DNA of 64,000 nucleotides, taken from assembly GCF_001584165.1 (NCBI RefSeq), contig NZ_CP013233.1:1116001-1180000 (forward strand), written 5' to 3'. This DNA is from Collimonas arenae (GTDB lineage: Bacteria; Pseudomonadota; Gammaproteobacteria; Burkholderiales; Burkholderiaceae_D). The notes beneath the pieces are model-generated. The model worked only from the letters and a program-made list of their open reading frames with translations, had not been told where the DNA came from and did not search any database. Shown here one piece after another: positions 50,264 to 57,798 of the stretch (position 1 is its first letter; every line of letters starts with the position of its first letter). The position numbers and the translations under genes are program-made.

Positions 50264-51724
50264 ATGAAGCCATTTGAACCAAACCTGGGCACCTTAGCCA
50301 TTGCTCGCGATATCCTGTTGACCCCTTTCGGCCTGGACGAATCGAGCCTGCTGAAAGCGCTCGGGACCATGTTCACGCACAAGGTCGATTATGCCGACCT
50401 GTACTTCCAGTTCACCAAGAGCGAAGGCTGGAGCCTGGAAGAGGGCATCGTCAAGACCGGCAGCTTCTCGATCGACCAGGGCGTCGGCGTGCGCGCCATC
50501 TCCGGCGACAAGACTGCATTCTCGTATTCCGATGAAATCTCCGAGCGCGCATTGCACGATGCGGCGCTGGCGACGCGCACCATCGCTCGTCAAGGCGCCG
50601 GCAAGATCAAGATCGCCGCCGGCATGCAACAGAGCGGTGGTCGCTCGTTGTACATGCCGCATGATCCGTTGGTGTCGCTGGATGCGACCGAGAAGGTCAA
50701 ACTGCTGGAGCGCGTCGAGCGCATGGCGCGGGCCAAGGATCCACGTGTGGTGCAAGTCATGGCCGGCCTGGCTGCAGAATACGATGTGGTGCTGGTGGCG
50801 CGCAGCGACGGTGTCATCGCCGCCGATATCCGGCCGCTGGTGCGCCTGTCGGTGACCGTCATTGCGGAACAGAATGGTCGTCGCGAAACCGGCAGCAGCG
50901 GCGGTGGTGGACGTTACAGCTACAACTATTTCAGCGATGCCTTGCTGGAGCAATATGCCGCCGATGCGGTTGCTTCTGCATTGGTCAACCTGGATGCGCG
51001 TCCCGCGCCGGCAGGTCCGATGACCGTGGTGCTCGGACCGGGCTGGCCCGGCATCCTGTTGCACGAAGCGATCGGCCATGGCCTCGAAGGCGACTTCAAC
51101 CGCAAGGGATCCAGCACATTCTCCGGCCGTATCGGCGAACGGGTTGCCGCCAAGGGCGTGACCGTGGTCGACGATGGCACCATTGCCGATCGGCGCGGTT
51201 CGCTGAATATCGACGATGAAGGCAATCTGAGCCAGTGCACTACACTGATTGAAGACGGCATCCTGAAAGGCTACATTCAGGACACGATGAACGCGCGTTT
51301 GATGAAGATGCCGGTGACCGGCAATGCACGCCGCGAATCGTTCGCCCACCTGCCGATGCCGCGCATGACCAACACCTACATGCTGGCCGGCGACAAGGAC
51401 CCGGCGGAAATCCTGGCATCGGTCAAGAACGGTTTGTATGCGGTGAATTTCGGCGGCGGCCAGGTCGATATCACCAACGGCAAGTTCGTGTTCTCGGCGA
51501 GCGAGGCCTACATGATCGAAAACGGCAAGGTCACTTATCCGGTCAAGGGTGCAACCCTGATCGGCAATGGCCCTGACGTGCTGAACCGGGTTTCGATGAT
51601 CGGCAACGACATGAAACTCGATCCAGGTGTCGGCGTCTGCGGCAAGGAGGGCCAGAGCGTACCGGTCGGCGTCGGCCAGCCGACTTTGCGCATCGATGGC
51701 GTGACTGTTGGAGGTACGGCTTAA
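50264..51724 (+). CDS. tldD: Metalloprotease TldD
   Basis: The protein has 486 residues from ATG 50264 ([20 protein letters not shown]); the frame is open 35 codons upstream but not conserved. The HExxxH metal motif lies in [40 protein letters not shown] and the C-terminal [20 protein letters not shown] are family marks. TldD forms a heterodimeric protease with TldE/PmbA that matures small peptides and degrades CcdA-like antitoxins. No tldE lies in the window. Confidence 0.96.
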   Translation: MKPFEPNLGTLAIARDILLTPFGLDESSLLKALGTMFTHKVDYADLYFQFTKSEGWSLEEGIVKTGSFSIDQGVGVRAISGDKTAFSYSDEISERALHDAALATRTIARQGAGKIKIAAGMQQSGGRSLYMPHDPLVSLDATEKVKLLERVERMARAKDPRVVQVMAGLAAEYDVVLVARSDGVIAADIRPLVRLSVTVIAEQNGRRETGSSGGGGRYSYNYFSDALLEQYAADAVASALVNLDARPAPAGPMTVVLGPGWPGILLHEAIGHGLEGDFNRKGSSTFSGRIGERVAAKGVTVVDDGTIADRRGSLNIDDEGNLSQCTTLIEDGILKGYIQDTMNARLMKMPVTGNARRESFAHLPMPRMTNTYMLAGDKDPAEILASVKNGLYAVNFGGGQVDITNGKFVFSASEAYMIENGKVTYPVKGATLIGNGPDVLNRVSMIGNDMKLDPGVGVCGKEGQSVPVGVGQPTLRIDGVTVGGTA

Positions 51725-51725
51725 G

Positions 51726-52226
51726 ATGACGGTGGAAGCATTGGTTGAAAAACAGCAGATGGCGTGGCAGTGGCTGTCATTCCAGGAATTGAATACCTTG
51801 CAGTTGTACCAGGCAATGCAATTGCGGCAGCGCGTTTTCGTGTTGGAGCAAACCTGCGTATTTCAGGATGCCGATGGCATTGATGTGGACTCCTGGCATG
51901 GCCTCGGCTATTTGCCGAATGGTGAGCTGGGCGCGTATGCGCGCATCGTGCCGCCTGGTAAAGCGTTTGAGTATCCATCGATCGGTCGTGTGGTGACGGC
52001 ACCTGAACTGCGTGGCAAAAGAGCTGGTTACGAACTGATGCAGCAGGCCATGGCGCAAACCGCTGCGCTGTTTCCCGGTAACGCCATCAAGATCGGCGCC
52101 CAGGCGCATCTGCAGCGCTTTTACGGGAGCTTCGGTTTCGAACCGGTCGGCGAGTTGTATGACGAAGACGGCATCTCGCACATCCACATGATCGCGCCGC
52201 CATTGTCACAGCAGCCGTCACGCTGA
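51726..52226 (+). CDS. ElaA-like GNAT acetyltransferase
   Basis: The protein has 166 residues. WLSFQELNTLQLYQAMQLRQ, RVFVLEQTCVFQDADGIDVD and the YPSIGRVVTAPELRGKRAGY acetyl-CoA motif match the ElaA subgroup. The start at 51726 lies 1 nt after the tldD stop with GGAGG about 12 nt upstream, so it is likely co-transcribed with tldD. Its 3' end overlaps the 3' end of the convergent small Ada-domain gene by 9 bp. Confidence 0.87.
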   Translation: MTVEALVEKQQMAWQWLSFQELNTLQLYQAMQLRQRVFVLEQTCVFQDADGIDVDSWHGLGYLPNGELGAYARIVPPGKAFEYPSIGRVVTAPELRGKRAGYELMQQAMAQTAALFPGNAIKIGAQAHLQRFYGSFGFEPVGELYDEDGISHIHMIAPPLSQQPSR

Positions 52227-52475
52227 TTTATTAGTGGCTTTCCAGCGCACATAGGCCTCTGGCAAGCACACCGCGCAGGGCCGGTAGCCGGCGCTGCGCG
52301 CATCTTCTTCGTTCAGAAAAAACACTCGGTTCGCCACATAGCCGCCACGCGCAATAGCTTGCAGCGCCGCGCGGCAATCGAGGCGGCCGTATATCCGTCC
52401 ACGACGATGACCGCCAAGGCTGCCGATCTTCTTGCTATCGTAGCTTTTGCCATCGGGACCGATAAGTTTCCACAT
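52218..52475 (-). CDS. Small Ada metal-binding-domain protein lacking the acceptor Cys
   Basis: The protein has 85 residues. GGHRRGRIYGRLDCRAALQA, YVANRVFFLNEEDARSAGYR and PCAVCLPEAYVRWK match the Ada_Zn_binding fold (PF02805) as a stand-alone unit. Relative to the Ada N-domain, the methyl-accepting Cys (in YCRPxC) is Gly30, while the other three zinc ligands are kept (Cys34, Cys67, Cys70). It starts 5 nt after the ada stop on the same strand, so the two are almost surely co-expressed. It cannot take up a methyl group itself. Possible roles are DNA binding or helping Ada, but no function is proven for this family. Confidence 0.85.
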   Translation of the reverse strand: MWKLIGPDGKSYDSKKIGSLGGHRRGRIYGRLDCRAALQAIARGGYVANRVFFLNEEDARSAGYRPCAVCLPEAYVRWKATNKSA

Positions 52476-52480
52476 CCGCG

Positions 52481-53560
52481 TCAATCCTGGCTTTCGCGTT
52501 CCAGCAGGGCGCGCTTGCGTTCCACTCCCCAGCGGTAGCCTGAGAGCGCGCCATCGCTGCGCACCACGCGGTGGCAGGGAATTGCCACTGCCAGCGAATT
52601 TGCGCCGCAAGCCTGGGCAACCGCGCGTACCGCTTTGGGCGCGCCGATGCGGGCGGCGATTTCCGCATAGCTTGCCGTACTGCCGATAGGAATTTCGCGC
52701 AGCGCCTGCCACACGCGCTCCTGGAACGCAGTGCCGCGCACATCCAGCGGCAGGTCCAGACCCAGCGCCGGCGCTTCGATGAAGCCGACCACTTGCGCCA
52801 CCAATTGCTCGAAATGGCGGTCGCCTCCGATCAGACTGGCGCGCGGGAATTTATCCTGCAGGTCATGCGCCAGTTTGTCCGGATCTTCGCCCAGCAGGAT
52901 GGCGCACACGCCGCGTTCGCTTTGCGCCACCAGGATCGCGCCCAGTGAACATTCGCCAATCGCAAAGCGGATCTCGGTGTTGGCGCCGCCGGCGCGGTAA
53001 TCGCTCGGCGTCATCCCCAGTACCTTGCCTGAAGCTTCATAGAACCTGCTGTTGGAATTGAAGCCGGCGTCGTAGATGGCTTCGGTCACCGAATGATTGC
53101 GGTCGAGGCCGGCGCGGATTTTTTTTGCACGATGGGCGTCGGCGTAGCCTTTCGGCGTCAGTCCGGCGACGGCCTTGAATACGCGATGGAAATGGTACAG
53201 GCTCAGGCCGGCTTCGGCCGCCAGCATTTCCAGGCTGGGCAACTCCTCAGCGCTTTCGATGTGACGGCAGGCCTTGGCGACGAGCGTGGCATGCTGGGCG
53301 GCGATCGAGGTCTGGTCGGCCGCACGTTTGCTGGCCCGATAGCCGGCGGCTTCCGCTGCCGCCGGGGTATCGAAGAATTCGACATTTTCCGGACGCGGCA
53401 GGCGCGTCGGGCTGCTTGGCCGGCAGTACACGCCGGTGGTCTTGACCGCATATACGAATAGCTTGTCCGCAGCCGGATCGCGCGCCTGCACCATGGCCCA
53501 GCGCGGATCGCTTTGCGCCGCTTGCTTGTCGGTTTGCTGGTGTTGCGTCAGCGTTCGCAT
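52481..53560 (-). CDS. ada: Ada: methylation-responsive regulator and O6-methylguanine methyltransferase, degenerate N zinc site
   Basis: The protein has 359 residues from ATG 53560 (GGAAG upstream). Domains are Ada N (~15-85), AraC-type helix-turn-helix (~95-190, ending FNSNSRFYEASGKVLGMTPS) and MGMT (~200-359) with active Cys329 in AIPCHRVVRSDGALSGYRWG. In the N-domain the acceptor Cys46 is present (GVYCRPSSPTR), but the other zinc ligands are Ser50, Ser77 and Ala80 (GYRASKRAADQ) where Ada has Cys. Methyl transfer from phosphotriesters and the zinc-based switch may therefore be altered. An Ada-box-like site lies 67 bp upstream. Confidence 0.92.
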   Translation of the reverse strand: MRTLTQHQQTDKQAAQSDPRWAMVQARDPAADKLFVYAVKTTGVYCRPSSPTRLPRPENVEFFDTPAAAEAAGYRASKRAADQTSIAAQHATLVAKACRHIESAEELPSLEMLAAEAGLSLYHFHRVFKAVAGLTPKGYADAHRAKKIRAGLDRNHSVTEAIYDAGFNSNSRFYEASGKVLGMTPSDYRAGGANTEIRFAIGECSLGAILVAQSERGVCAILLGEDPDKLAHDLQDKFPRASLIGGDRHFEQLVAQVVGFIEAPALGLDLPLDVRGTAFQERVWQALREIPIGSTASYAEIAARIGAPKAVRAVAQACGANSLAVAIPCHRVVRSDGALSGYRWGVERKRALLERESQD

Positions 53561-53626
53561 ATCTGCTTCCAATGGTTATCTTGGTATCCACCTTACTGCG
53601 GCTTGCTGCGGTTGACACTCCGGCTC

Positions 53627-53639
53627 TTGCTTTCAAATT
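53627..53639 (-). promoter_or_regulatory. Ada box upstream of ada
   Basis: The minus strand reads AATTTGAAAGCAA, matching the E. coli methyl-Ada site AAT-N6-GCAA. The surrounding 25 bp (53616-53640) match the site ahead of ogt at 22 positions. Confidence 0.75.
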
Positions 53640-53676
53640 CCGATCATTTTCGATCATACCCGGTTTGTCGTTGCTT

Positions 53677-54336
53677 TCACTGCACTTGCTCTTTCGGCAT
53701 ACGCCACAAATACCAGGCCGCCACAGTGCGGTAGGGGCTCCAGGCCAGGCCGATTTGTTCCATCTGCTTCCTGGTTGGCGCCTGCTCTAGTTGTTTCAGG
53801 CGGCGATAGCCTTCGCGCACGCCAAAGTCGTCGGCAGGCAGGATGTCGGAACGCTCCAGGGTATAGATCAGCAGCATTTCCACAGTCCAGCGACCGACGC
53901 CGCGCAGCGTCACCAATCGTTCGATGAGTTCCGCATCGTACATTTTTAGTGCAGTGGCGCGTAATGGAACGATGCCATCCAGCGCAGCTTGCGCAATGCC
54001 GTGGATGGTGGCGATCTTGGTGGCCGAGAAACCGCAGGTGCGCAAGGTGGCGACTTCGGTATCCAGTAATTGCTGCGGGCTGGGGAAATCGGCATCGGCA
54101 TAGAGCGCCAGCATGCGAGCCAGGATGGCGTCGCCGGCGCGCGCGTGCAACTGCTGGTAGGCGATCGCGCGCACTAACGCCTGATACGGTTCGCGCTCCG
54201 GCTTGGCGGTGTGGCGGCAAGGGCCGATGTTGGCGATATGGCGCGCCCAGTCGTTGTCCAGTGCGGACAGGAAAGCTTCGGCGCAGCGATAGGATTTTGC
54301 GGAAATATCCGCGGCGATCTTGCTTGATGTAGGCAT
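53677..54336 (-). CDS. alkA: DNA-3-methyladenine glycosylase II (AlkA-type, HhH-GPD)
   Basis: The protein has 219 residues. The helix-hairpin-helix with Gly/Pro-rich loop and catalytic Asp is LIERLVTLRGVGRWTVEMLL, then ERSDILPADDFGVREGYRRL (Asp in PADDFG). YQALVRAIAYQQLHARAGDA is the family's first helix pair. It removes alkylated bases such as 3-methyladenine. It is shorter than E. coli AlkA because it lacks the N-terminal beta domain. The ATG at 54336 directly abuts the alkB stop. Confidence 0.92.
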   Translation of the reverse strand: MPTSSKIAADISAKSYRCAEAFLSALDNDWARHIANIGPCRHTAKPEREPYQALVRAIAYQQLHARAGDAILARMLALYADADFPSPQQLLDTEVATLRTCGFSATKIATIHGIAQAALDGIVPLRATALKMYDAELIERLVTLRGVGRWTVEMLLIYTLERSDILPADDFGVREGYRRLKQLEQAPTRKQMEQIGLAWSPYRTVAAWYLWRMPKEQVQ

Positions 54337-54989
54337 TTAACCTGCCTTGCGAAATGTGAAATTGATGCGTTGCCGGCCCAGCAGCGGATGCTGGCCTTCC
54401 TTCAGTGGCAGCACGCCGTGGTAGCGCAGCCGGTCGACGCCGCCCACACCACCACGTCGCCGTGGAACAGCGGTACGCGCTCTGTCTTGTCGCTGCGCGC
54501 ATGGCCGCCGAACTGGAACAGTGCGGGGATGCCGAGCGAGACAGAAACGATGGGCGCGTTGTAGTCCTGCTCATCCTTGTCCTGATGCAGCGACAGTTTG
54601 GTGCCGGGTTCATAGCGATTCACCAGGCAGGCATCGGGCATGAATGCGTCAAAGCCGGCTTGTGCCGCTGCCGCTTGCGCCAGGCGCAGGAACACCGCCG
54701 GCATGGCTGGCCACGGGCGGCCGCTGTCGGGATCGGTTGCGGTATAGCGATAGCCGTGGCGGTCGCTGGTCCAGCCGAGCCGGCCGCAATTGGTAAGTGC
54801 CACCGACATGCGCAAGCCGCCGGGTGTCACCAGATGCCGGAACGGTGCGGCTTGCTGGATGGCTGCCAGCGCCGGCAGCAGTTCAGGCACATACGGAATG
54901 GCGAAGCCGCGCAATACGAATGCATCTTGCGCCAGCTGCTGCTGACGATTGTCGCTTGGCTCCAGCGTATCGAACAAATCCAGGTTCAT
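54337..54989 (-). CDS. alkB: Alpha-ketoglutarate-dependent dioxygenase AlkB, frameshifted near the C-terminus
   Basis: From ATG 54989 (MNLDLFDTLEPSDNRQQQLA) the protein runs to FHGDVVVW and then leaves frame at the C-run 54443-54445. One extra base gives GGVDRLRYHGVLPLKEGQHP and LLGRQRINFTFRKAG with stop at 54337-54339, the normal AlkB end, about 217 residues. The Fe ligands are His and Asp of SLHQDKDEQD, plus His in RYHGV, which is only reached after the frame repair. RINFTFR carries the 2-oxoglutarate Arg. It demethylates 1-methyladenine and 3-methylcytosine in DNA. Without repair the protein would lose the third Fe ligand. Confidence 0.92.
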
Positions 54990-54999
54990 GCAGTACTCT

Positions 55000-55737
55000 T
55001 CATTGGGCATCGTGGAAAATCACGCCTAGCGTGTGCCGCGCCCCGGATCGGATGCGGCTGACGCCATGCCGTAAATTTACCCTATAAGTGCCGCGTTGGC
55101 CTTGCACTGGACGATGATGGACCGCGAACACCAGCGCGTCGCCCTGCGTCAGCGGCAACACTTCGGGACGCGATTGCATGCGTGGCCGCTGCTCGGTCAT
55201 CACGAATTCGCCACCGCTGAAATCGCGGCCTGGTTCAGATAGCAGGATCGCCACCTGCAGCGGGAAAACGTGTTCGCCGTACAGGTCCTGGTGCAGGCAG
55301 TTGTAGTCGCCGACGCCGTACTGCAGCAGCAATGGCGTCGGTCGCAATTGGCCGGCGGCGTGGCAGCGGGCGATGAAATCGGCGTGCTGTGGCGGGAAGC
55401 GGGTAGCGATATTCATCATGTCGTGCCAGCGGTTGGCGAGCGGCGCCAGGCGCGGATAGAACGCGCTGCGCAAGTCGCCGATCAGATCTGGCAGCGGGTA
55501 GCTGAAGTATTTGTATTCGCCGCGACCGAAGCCGTGGCGTTCCATCACGACCCGGCTGCGGAAGATGTCGTTGCGCGGATACATGGCCGTCAGCGTGTCG
55601 CATTCATCCGGAGTGAGCAGCCTGGGCAGTATCGCACTGCCGTAGCTGTCCAGGTTTTCTTGCACATCAGGCCAGACGATATTCTGCAAGCGTTCCTCGA
55701 TTGTTGCGGCAAGCTGCATATGCGTTCGCGCGTTCAT
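55000..55737 (-). CDS. 2-oxoglutarate-Fe(II) oxygenase in the alkylation-repair operon
   Basis: The protein has 245 residues from ATG 55737 (MNARTHMQLAATIEERLQNI), which overlaps the ogt stop. The Fe(II)/2OG site is H-x-D in YNCLHQDLYGEHVFPLQ, and RGTYRVNLRHGVSRIRSG carries the distal His and 2OG Arg. The fold resembles prolyl-4-hydroxylase-type 2OG oxygenases and is distinct from AlkB, which follows immediately (10-bp gap). Its place between ogt and alkB suggests repair or modification of alkylated nucleic acid. The substrate is not known. Confidence 0.85.
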   Translation of the reverse strand: MNARTHMQLAATIEERLQNIVWPDVQENLDSYGSAILPRLLTPDECDTLTAMYPRNDIFRSRVVMERHGFGRGEYKYFSYPLPDLIGDLRSAFYPRLAPLANRWHDMMNIATRFPPQHADFIARCHAAGQLRPTPLLLQYGVGDYNCLHQDLYGEHVFPLQVAILLSEPGRDFSGGEFVMTEQRPRMQSRPEVLPLTQGDALVFAVHHRPVQGQRGTYRVNLRHGVSRIRSGARHTLGVIFHDAQ

Positions 55738-56297
55738 GCCTGCGCCTCGCGTTGCAGTAGTGTCCGCTTGCGTTCTACGCCCCAGCGATAGCCGGACAGC
55801 GTGCCGTCGAGTTTGATCACGCGGTGGCAGGGGATCGCGAGCGCGAGGATGTTGGCGGCGCAGGCACCGGCTACTGCGCGCACGGCGTCGGGTTGGCCCA
55901 GGCGCTTGGCGATGTCGGTGTAGCTGGCGGTGCTGCCTGCGGGGATGGTGAGCAGGGCTTGCCATACTTGCTGTTGGAATGCGGTGCCGCCGAGGTCTAG
56001 CTTTTGATCGATGCCTTGTTGGGGCGAGTCGATCAGGGTGTTGACTTGTTCTAGTAATGCGCCAAGGGTGTCGGTGTTGTCGGCGAGTTTGGCTTGCGGG
56101 AAGTGTTGCTTCAGTTCTGCTTCCATGGTTTTCTGATCATCGCCGAACAGGATGGCGCAGATGCCGTGGGTGGTTTGGGCAACCAGGAAATTTCCTAGTG
56201 GGTTGTTGCCGATGGCGTATTCGATCGTGTCCGTTACTGTTGCATCGGATTGGCGCAGATGGAGTTTTGTGGTGCTTGTGTTGTGCGAGGTATTCAT
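55734..56297 (-). CDS. ogt: Methylated-DNA-protein cysteine methyltransferase (Ogt/Ada C-domain type)
   Basis: The protein has 187 residues. The MGMT core is FQQQVWQALLTIPAGSTASY, then the active site LALAIPCHRVIKLDGTLSGY with RWGVERKRTLLQREAQA. The N-terminal half resembles the MGMT region of the Ada protein 3 kb downstream (IGNNPLGNFLVAQTTHGICA versus IGECSLGAILVAQSERGVCA), so it looks like a paralog of Ada that lost the regulatory part. It repairs O6-alkylguanine by suicidal transfer to Cys. First gene of the operon, with an Ada box 71 bp upstream. Confidence 0.93.
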   Translation of the reverse strand: MNTSHNTSTTKLHLRQSDATVTDTIEYAIGNNPLGNFLVAQTTHGICAILFGDDQKTMEAELKQHFPQAKLADNTDTLGALLEQVNTLIDSPQQGIDQKLDLGGTAFQQQVWQALLTIPAGSTASYTDIAKRLGQPDAVRAVAGACAANILALAIPCHRVIKLDGTLSGYRWGVERKRTLLQREAQA

Positions 56298-56367
56298 GAG
56301 TTCTCCGGAGAGGGGATGTTGACGGGTTCCAGTTTAGGTATCGTGCTGAGGTGCCGCACTCCGGGTC

Positions 56368-56380
56368 TTGCGGTCAAATT
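56368..56380 (-). promoter_or_regulatory. Ada box upstream of the ogt operon
   Basis: The minus strand reads AATTTGACCGCAA, again AAT-N6-GCAA. The 25-bp context (56357-56381) is shared with the ada upstream site. Confidence 0.75.
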
Positions 56381-56425
56381 CAGATACAGTGTCACGCAGT
56401 AAAAAGGGGGGCAGTGGCTAAATGA

Positions 56426-56490
56426 GCGCAGTAGTTAAATGGAGCGGTAGTTAAATGGGATAGTAGTTAAATGGGACAGTAGTTAAATGG
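56426..56490. repeat. Four imperfect tandem copies of a ~17-bp unit (gtagTTAAATGGgac)
   Basis: TTAAATGG recurs at 15-18 bp spacing, each copy preceded by AGTAG or GGTAG. The last copy merges into the first palindromic element. It looks like stuttered copies of the element's left end. Confidence 0.75.
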
Positions 56491-56544
56491 GGTCGGAGTT
56501 TTTTTTCGGCGGGGTTTTGCCGAAAATTACTCTGACCCTTTTAA
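56483..56544. repeat. Palindromic element, copy 1
   Basis: It begins TTAAATGGGGTCGGAGT and ends ACTCTGACCCTTTTAA, with an inner TCGGC / GCCGA-type hairpin. It is followed by CGGGCCACGGAGT. Confidence 0.85.
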
Positions 56545-56603
56545 CGGGCCACGGAGTAAGTACGTTGGCGTATCTACAGTGAATGGTTGTCGTTACTTAA
56601 TGC

Positions 56604-56912
56604 TGTTACTACTCCGTGGAAGCTTGCCGGGGGTAGCCCGGCAGCTACTCACTTTCTTTGCTTCGCCAAAGAAAGTGAGCAAAGAAAGGCGATCGCACAG
56701 CCGTTGCCCGCCGTTGGCGGGTTCCCAAATGAGACGCGCGCCAGTCGGATGGGACACAAACTCGCTGCGCTCAAACATGTGTCCCATAATTCCCGACTGT
56801 CACCCGTCTCATTTGGCAACGTCAGCATGCGAAAAGTCAAAAGCAACGGCAACTTCAAAAGCAACGGCAACTTCAAAAGCCAATTCAAAGCAACGTCAAA
56901 ACCAACCCATCG
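56604..56912. repeat. Folded repeat module, copy A
   Basis: It begins ACTCCGTGGaAGCTTGCCGGG and contains several dyads: TGCCGGG / CCCGGCA, ACTTTCTTTGC / GCAAAGAAAGT, and the nested stem at 56724-56817. About 300 bp are shared with 57036-57318. It ends in short AAAAGCAACGGCAACTTC repeats. Confidence 0.85.
56724..56817. other. Long nested hairpin inside module A
   Basis: In order: CCAAATGAGACG, CAGTCGG, ATGGGACACA, a 19-nt loop, TGTGTCCCAT, CCGACTG, CGTCTCATTTGG. The three arms pair perfectly with short internal bulges between them, making a roughly 90-nt folded rod. A structured RNA or mobile-element end is possible. Confidence 0.7.
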
Positions 56913-56915
56913 GAG

Positions 56916-56975
56916 TTAAATGGGGTCGGAGTTTTTTTTCGCGGTTTTTTGCGAAAATTACTCTGACCCTTTTAA
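56916..56975. repeat. Palindromic element, copy 2
   Basis: The same outer ends as copy 1 (TTAAATGGGGTCGGAGT and ACTCTGACCC), with inner TCGCG / GCGA. It lies between modules A and B. Confidence 0.85.
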
Positions 56976-57035
56976 CGGGCCACGGAGTGAGTGTGGTGGT
57001 GCATCAGCTTTGTTCGTCTGATTCTAATTAAAACG

Positions 57036-57318
57036 GTTGCTACTCCGTGGGAGCTTGCCGGGGGTAGCCCGGCAGCTAGTCACTTTTCTTGCTTCGCCCC
57101 TAGCCGGGCGCAAAAAAAGTAACCAAAAGAAGGCGATCGCACAGCCGTTGCCCGCCGTTGGCGGGTTCCCAAATGAGCCGTGCGCCAGTCGGATGGGACA
57201 CAAACTCGCTGCGCTCAAACATGTGTCCCATAATTCCCGACTGTCGCGCGTCTCATTTGGCAACGTCAGCATGCGAGAAGTCAAAAGCAGCGGCAACGTC
57301 AAAAACCAGTTCAAAAGC
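57036..57318. repeat. Folded repeat module, copy B
   Basis: A second copy of the module at 56604. The nested stem at 57169-57260 keeps CCAAATGAG / CTCATTTGG, CAGTCGG / CCGACTG and ATGGGACACA / TGTGTCCCAT. Differences from copy A include an insertion near 57100 and base changes in the outer stem. Confidence 0.85.
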
Positions 57319-57536
57319 AACATCAAAACCAACATCAAAACCAACATCAAAACCAACATCAAAACCAACATCAAAACCAACATCAAAACCAACATCAAAA
57401 CCAACATCAAAACCAACATCAAAACCAACATCAAAACCAACATCAAAACCAACATCAAAACCAACATCAAAACCAACATCAAAACCAACATCAAAACCAA
57501 CATCAAAACCAACATCAAAACCAACATCAAAACCAA
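57319..57536. repeat. 12-bp minisatellite (AACATCAAAACC), 18 copies
   Basis: The unit repeats without visible variation for about 216 bp, then degrades to AACAACAACGTCAAAACC. It contains no stop codon in the plus frames (KTNI, SKPT, QNQH-type peptides) or in one minus frame (LVLM repeats). It begins where module B's tail AAAAGCAAC motif begins, suggesting growth from that tail. Confidence 0.92.
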
Positions 57537-57564
57537 CAACAACGTCAAAACCAACCCCGCGCAG

Positions 57565-57625
57565 TTAAATGGGGTCGGAGTTTTTTTTCGCGGCTTTTCG
57601 CGAAAATTACTCTGACCCCATTTAA
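57565..57625. repeat. Palindromic element, copy 3 (most complete)
   Basis: TTAAATGGGGTC-g-GAGT pairs with ACTC-t-GACCCCATTTAA, and inside it TCGCG pairs with CGCGA. It is the fullest palindrome of the three. It resembles the ends recognised by REP-associated (Y1) transposases, but no transposase is in the window. Confidence 0.85.
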
Positions 57626-57798
57626 CGGACCACGGAGCACACACAGGAACTAGAGTGTTTTTGTATGTTTCGTGCAAAATTCGTACCAAATTCTAAGTAT
57701 TTATGATTTCAGGTCAAATATGTATTGTGGGCAGAGCGGTTTTTCTTTGGCGCCGGGGCGGTCAAACTGCATGGCGTTTAATTGAATAGGAAAACATC

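Larger units (their letters stand above)
56298..57798. other. 1.5-kb gene-free repeat region
   Basis: Between the ogt start and the MFS start there is no credible gene. Several open frames exist on both strands (for example 57024-57689 minus and 57037-57615 plus) only because the 12-bp repeat has no stop in any frame. The content is listed separately: small tandem units (56426-56490), three palindromic elements, two folded modules and the 12-bp array. Confidence 0.75.

Noticed and set aside
57319..57536. A regular repeat array that could be taken for CRISPR.
   Set aside because: The units are 12 bp and contiguous, with no unique spacers and no cas genes nearby.
57037..57615. A 192-residue open frame with (KTNI)n repeats, its overlapping (SKPT)n frame, and a minus-strand (LVLM)n frame.
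   Set aside because: The repeat simply lacks stop codons in these frames. No frame has a credible start site, and the flanking parts are the non-coding module that occurs twice.
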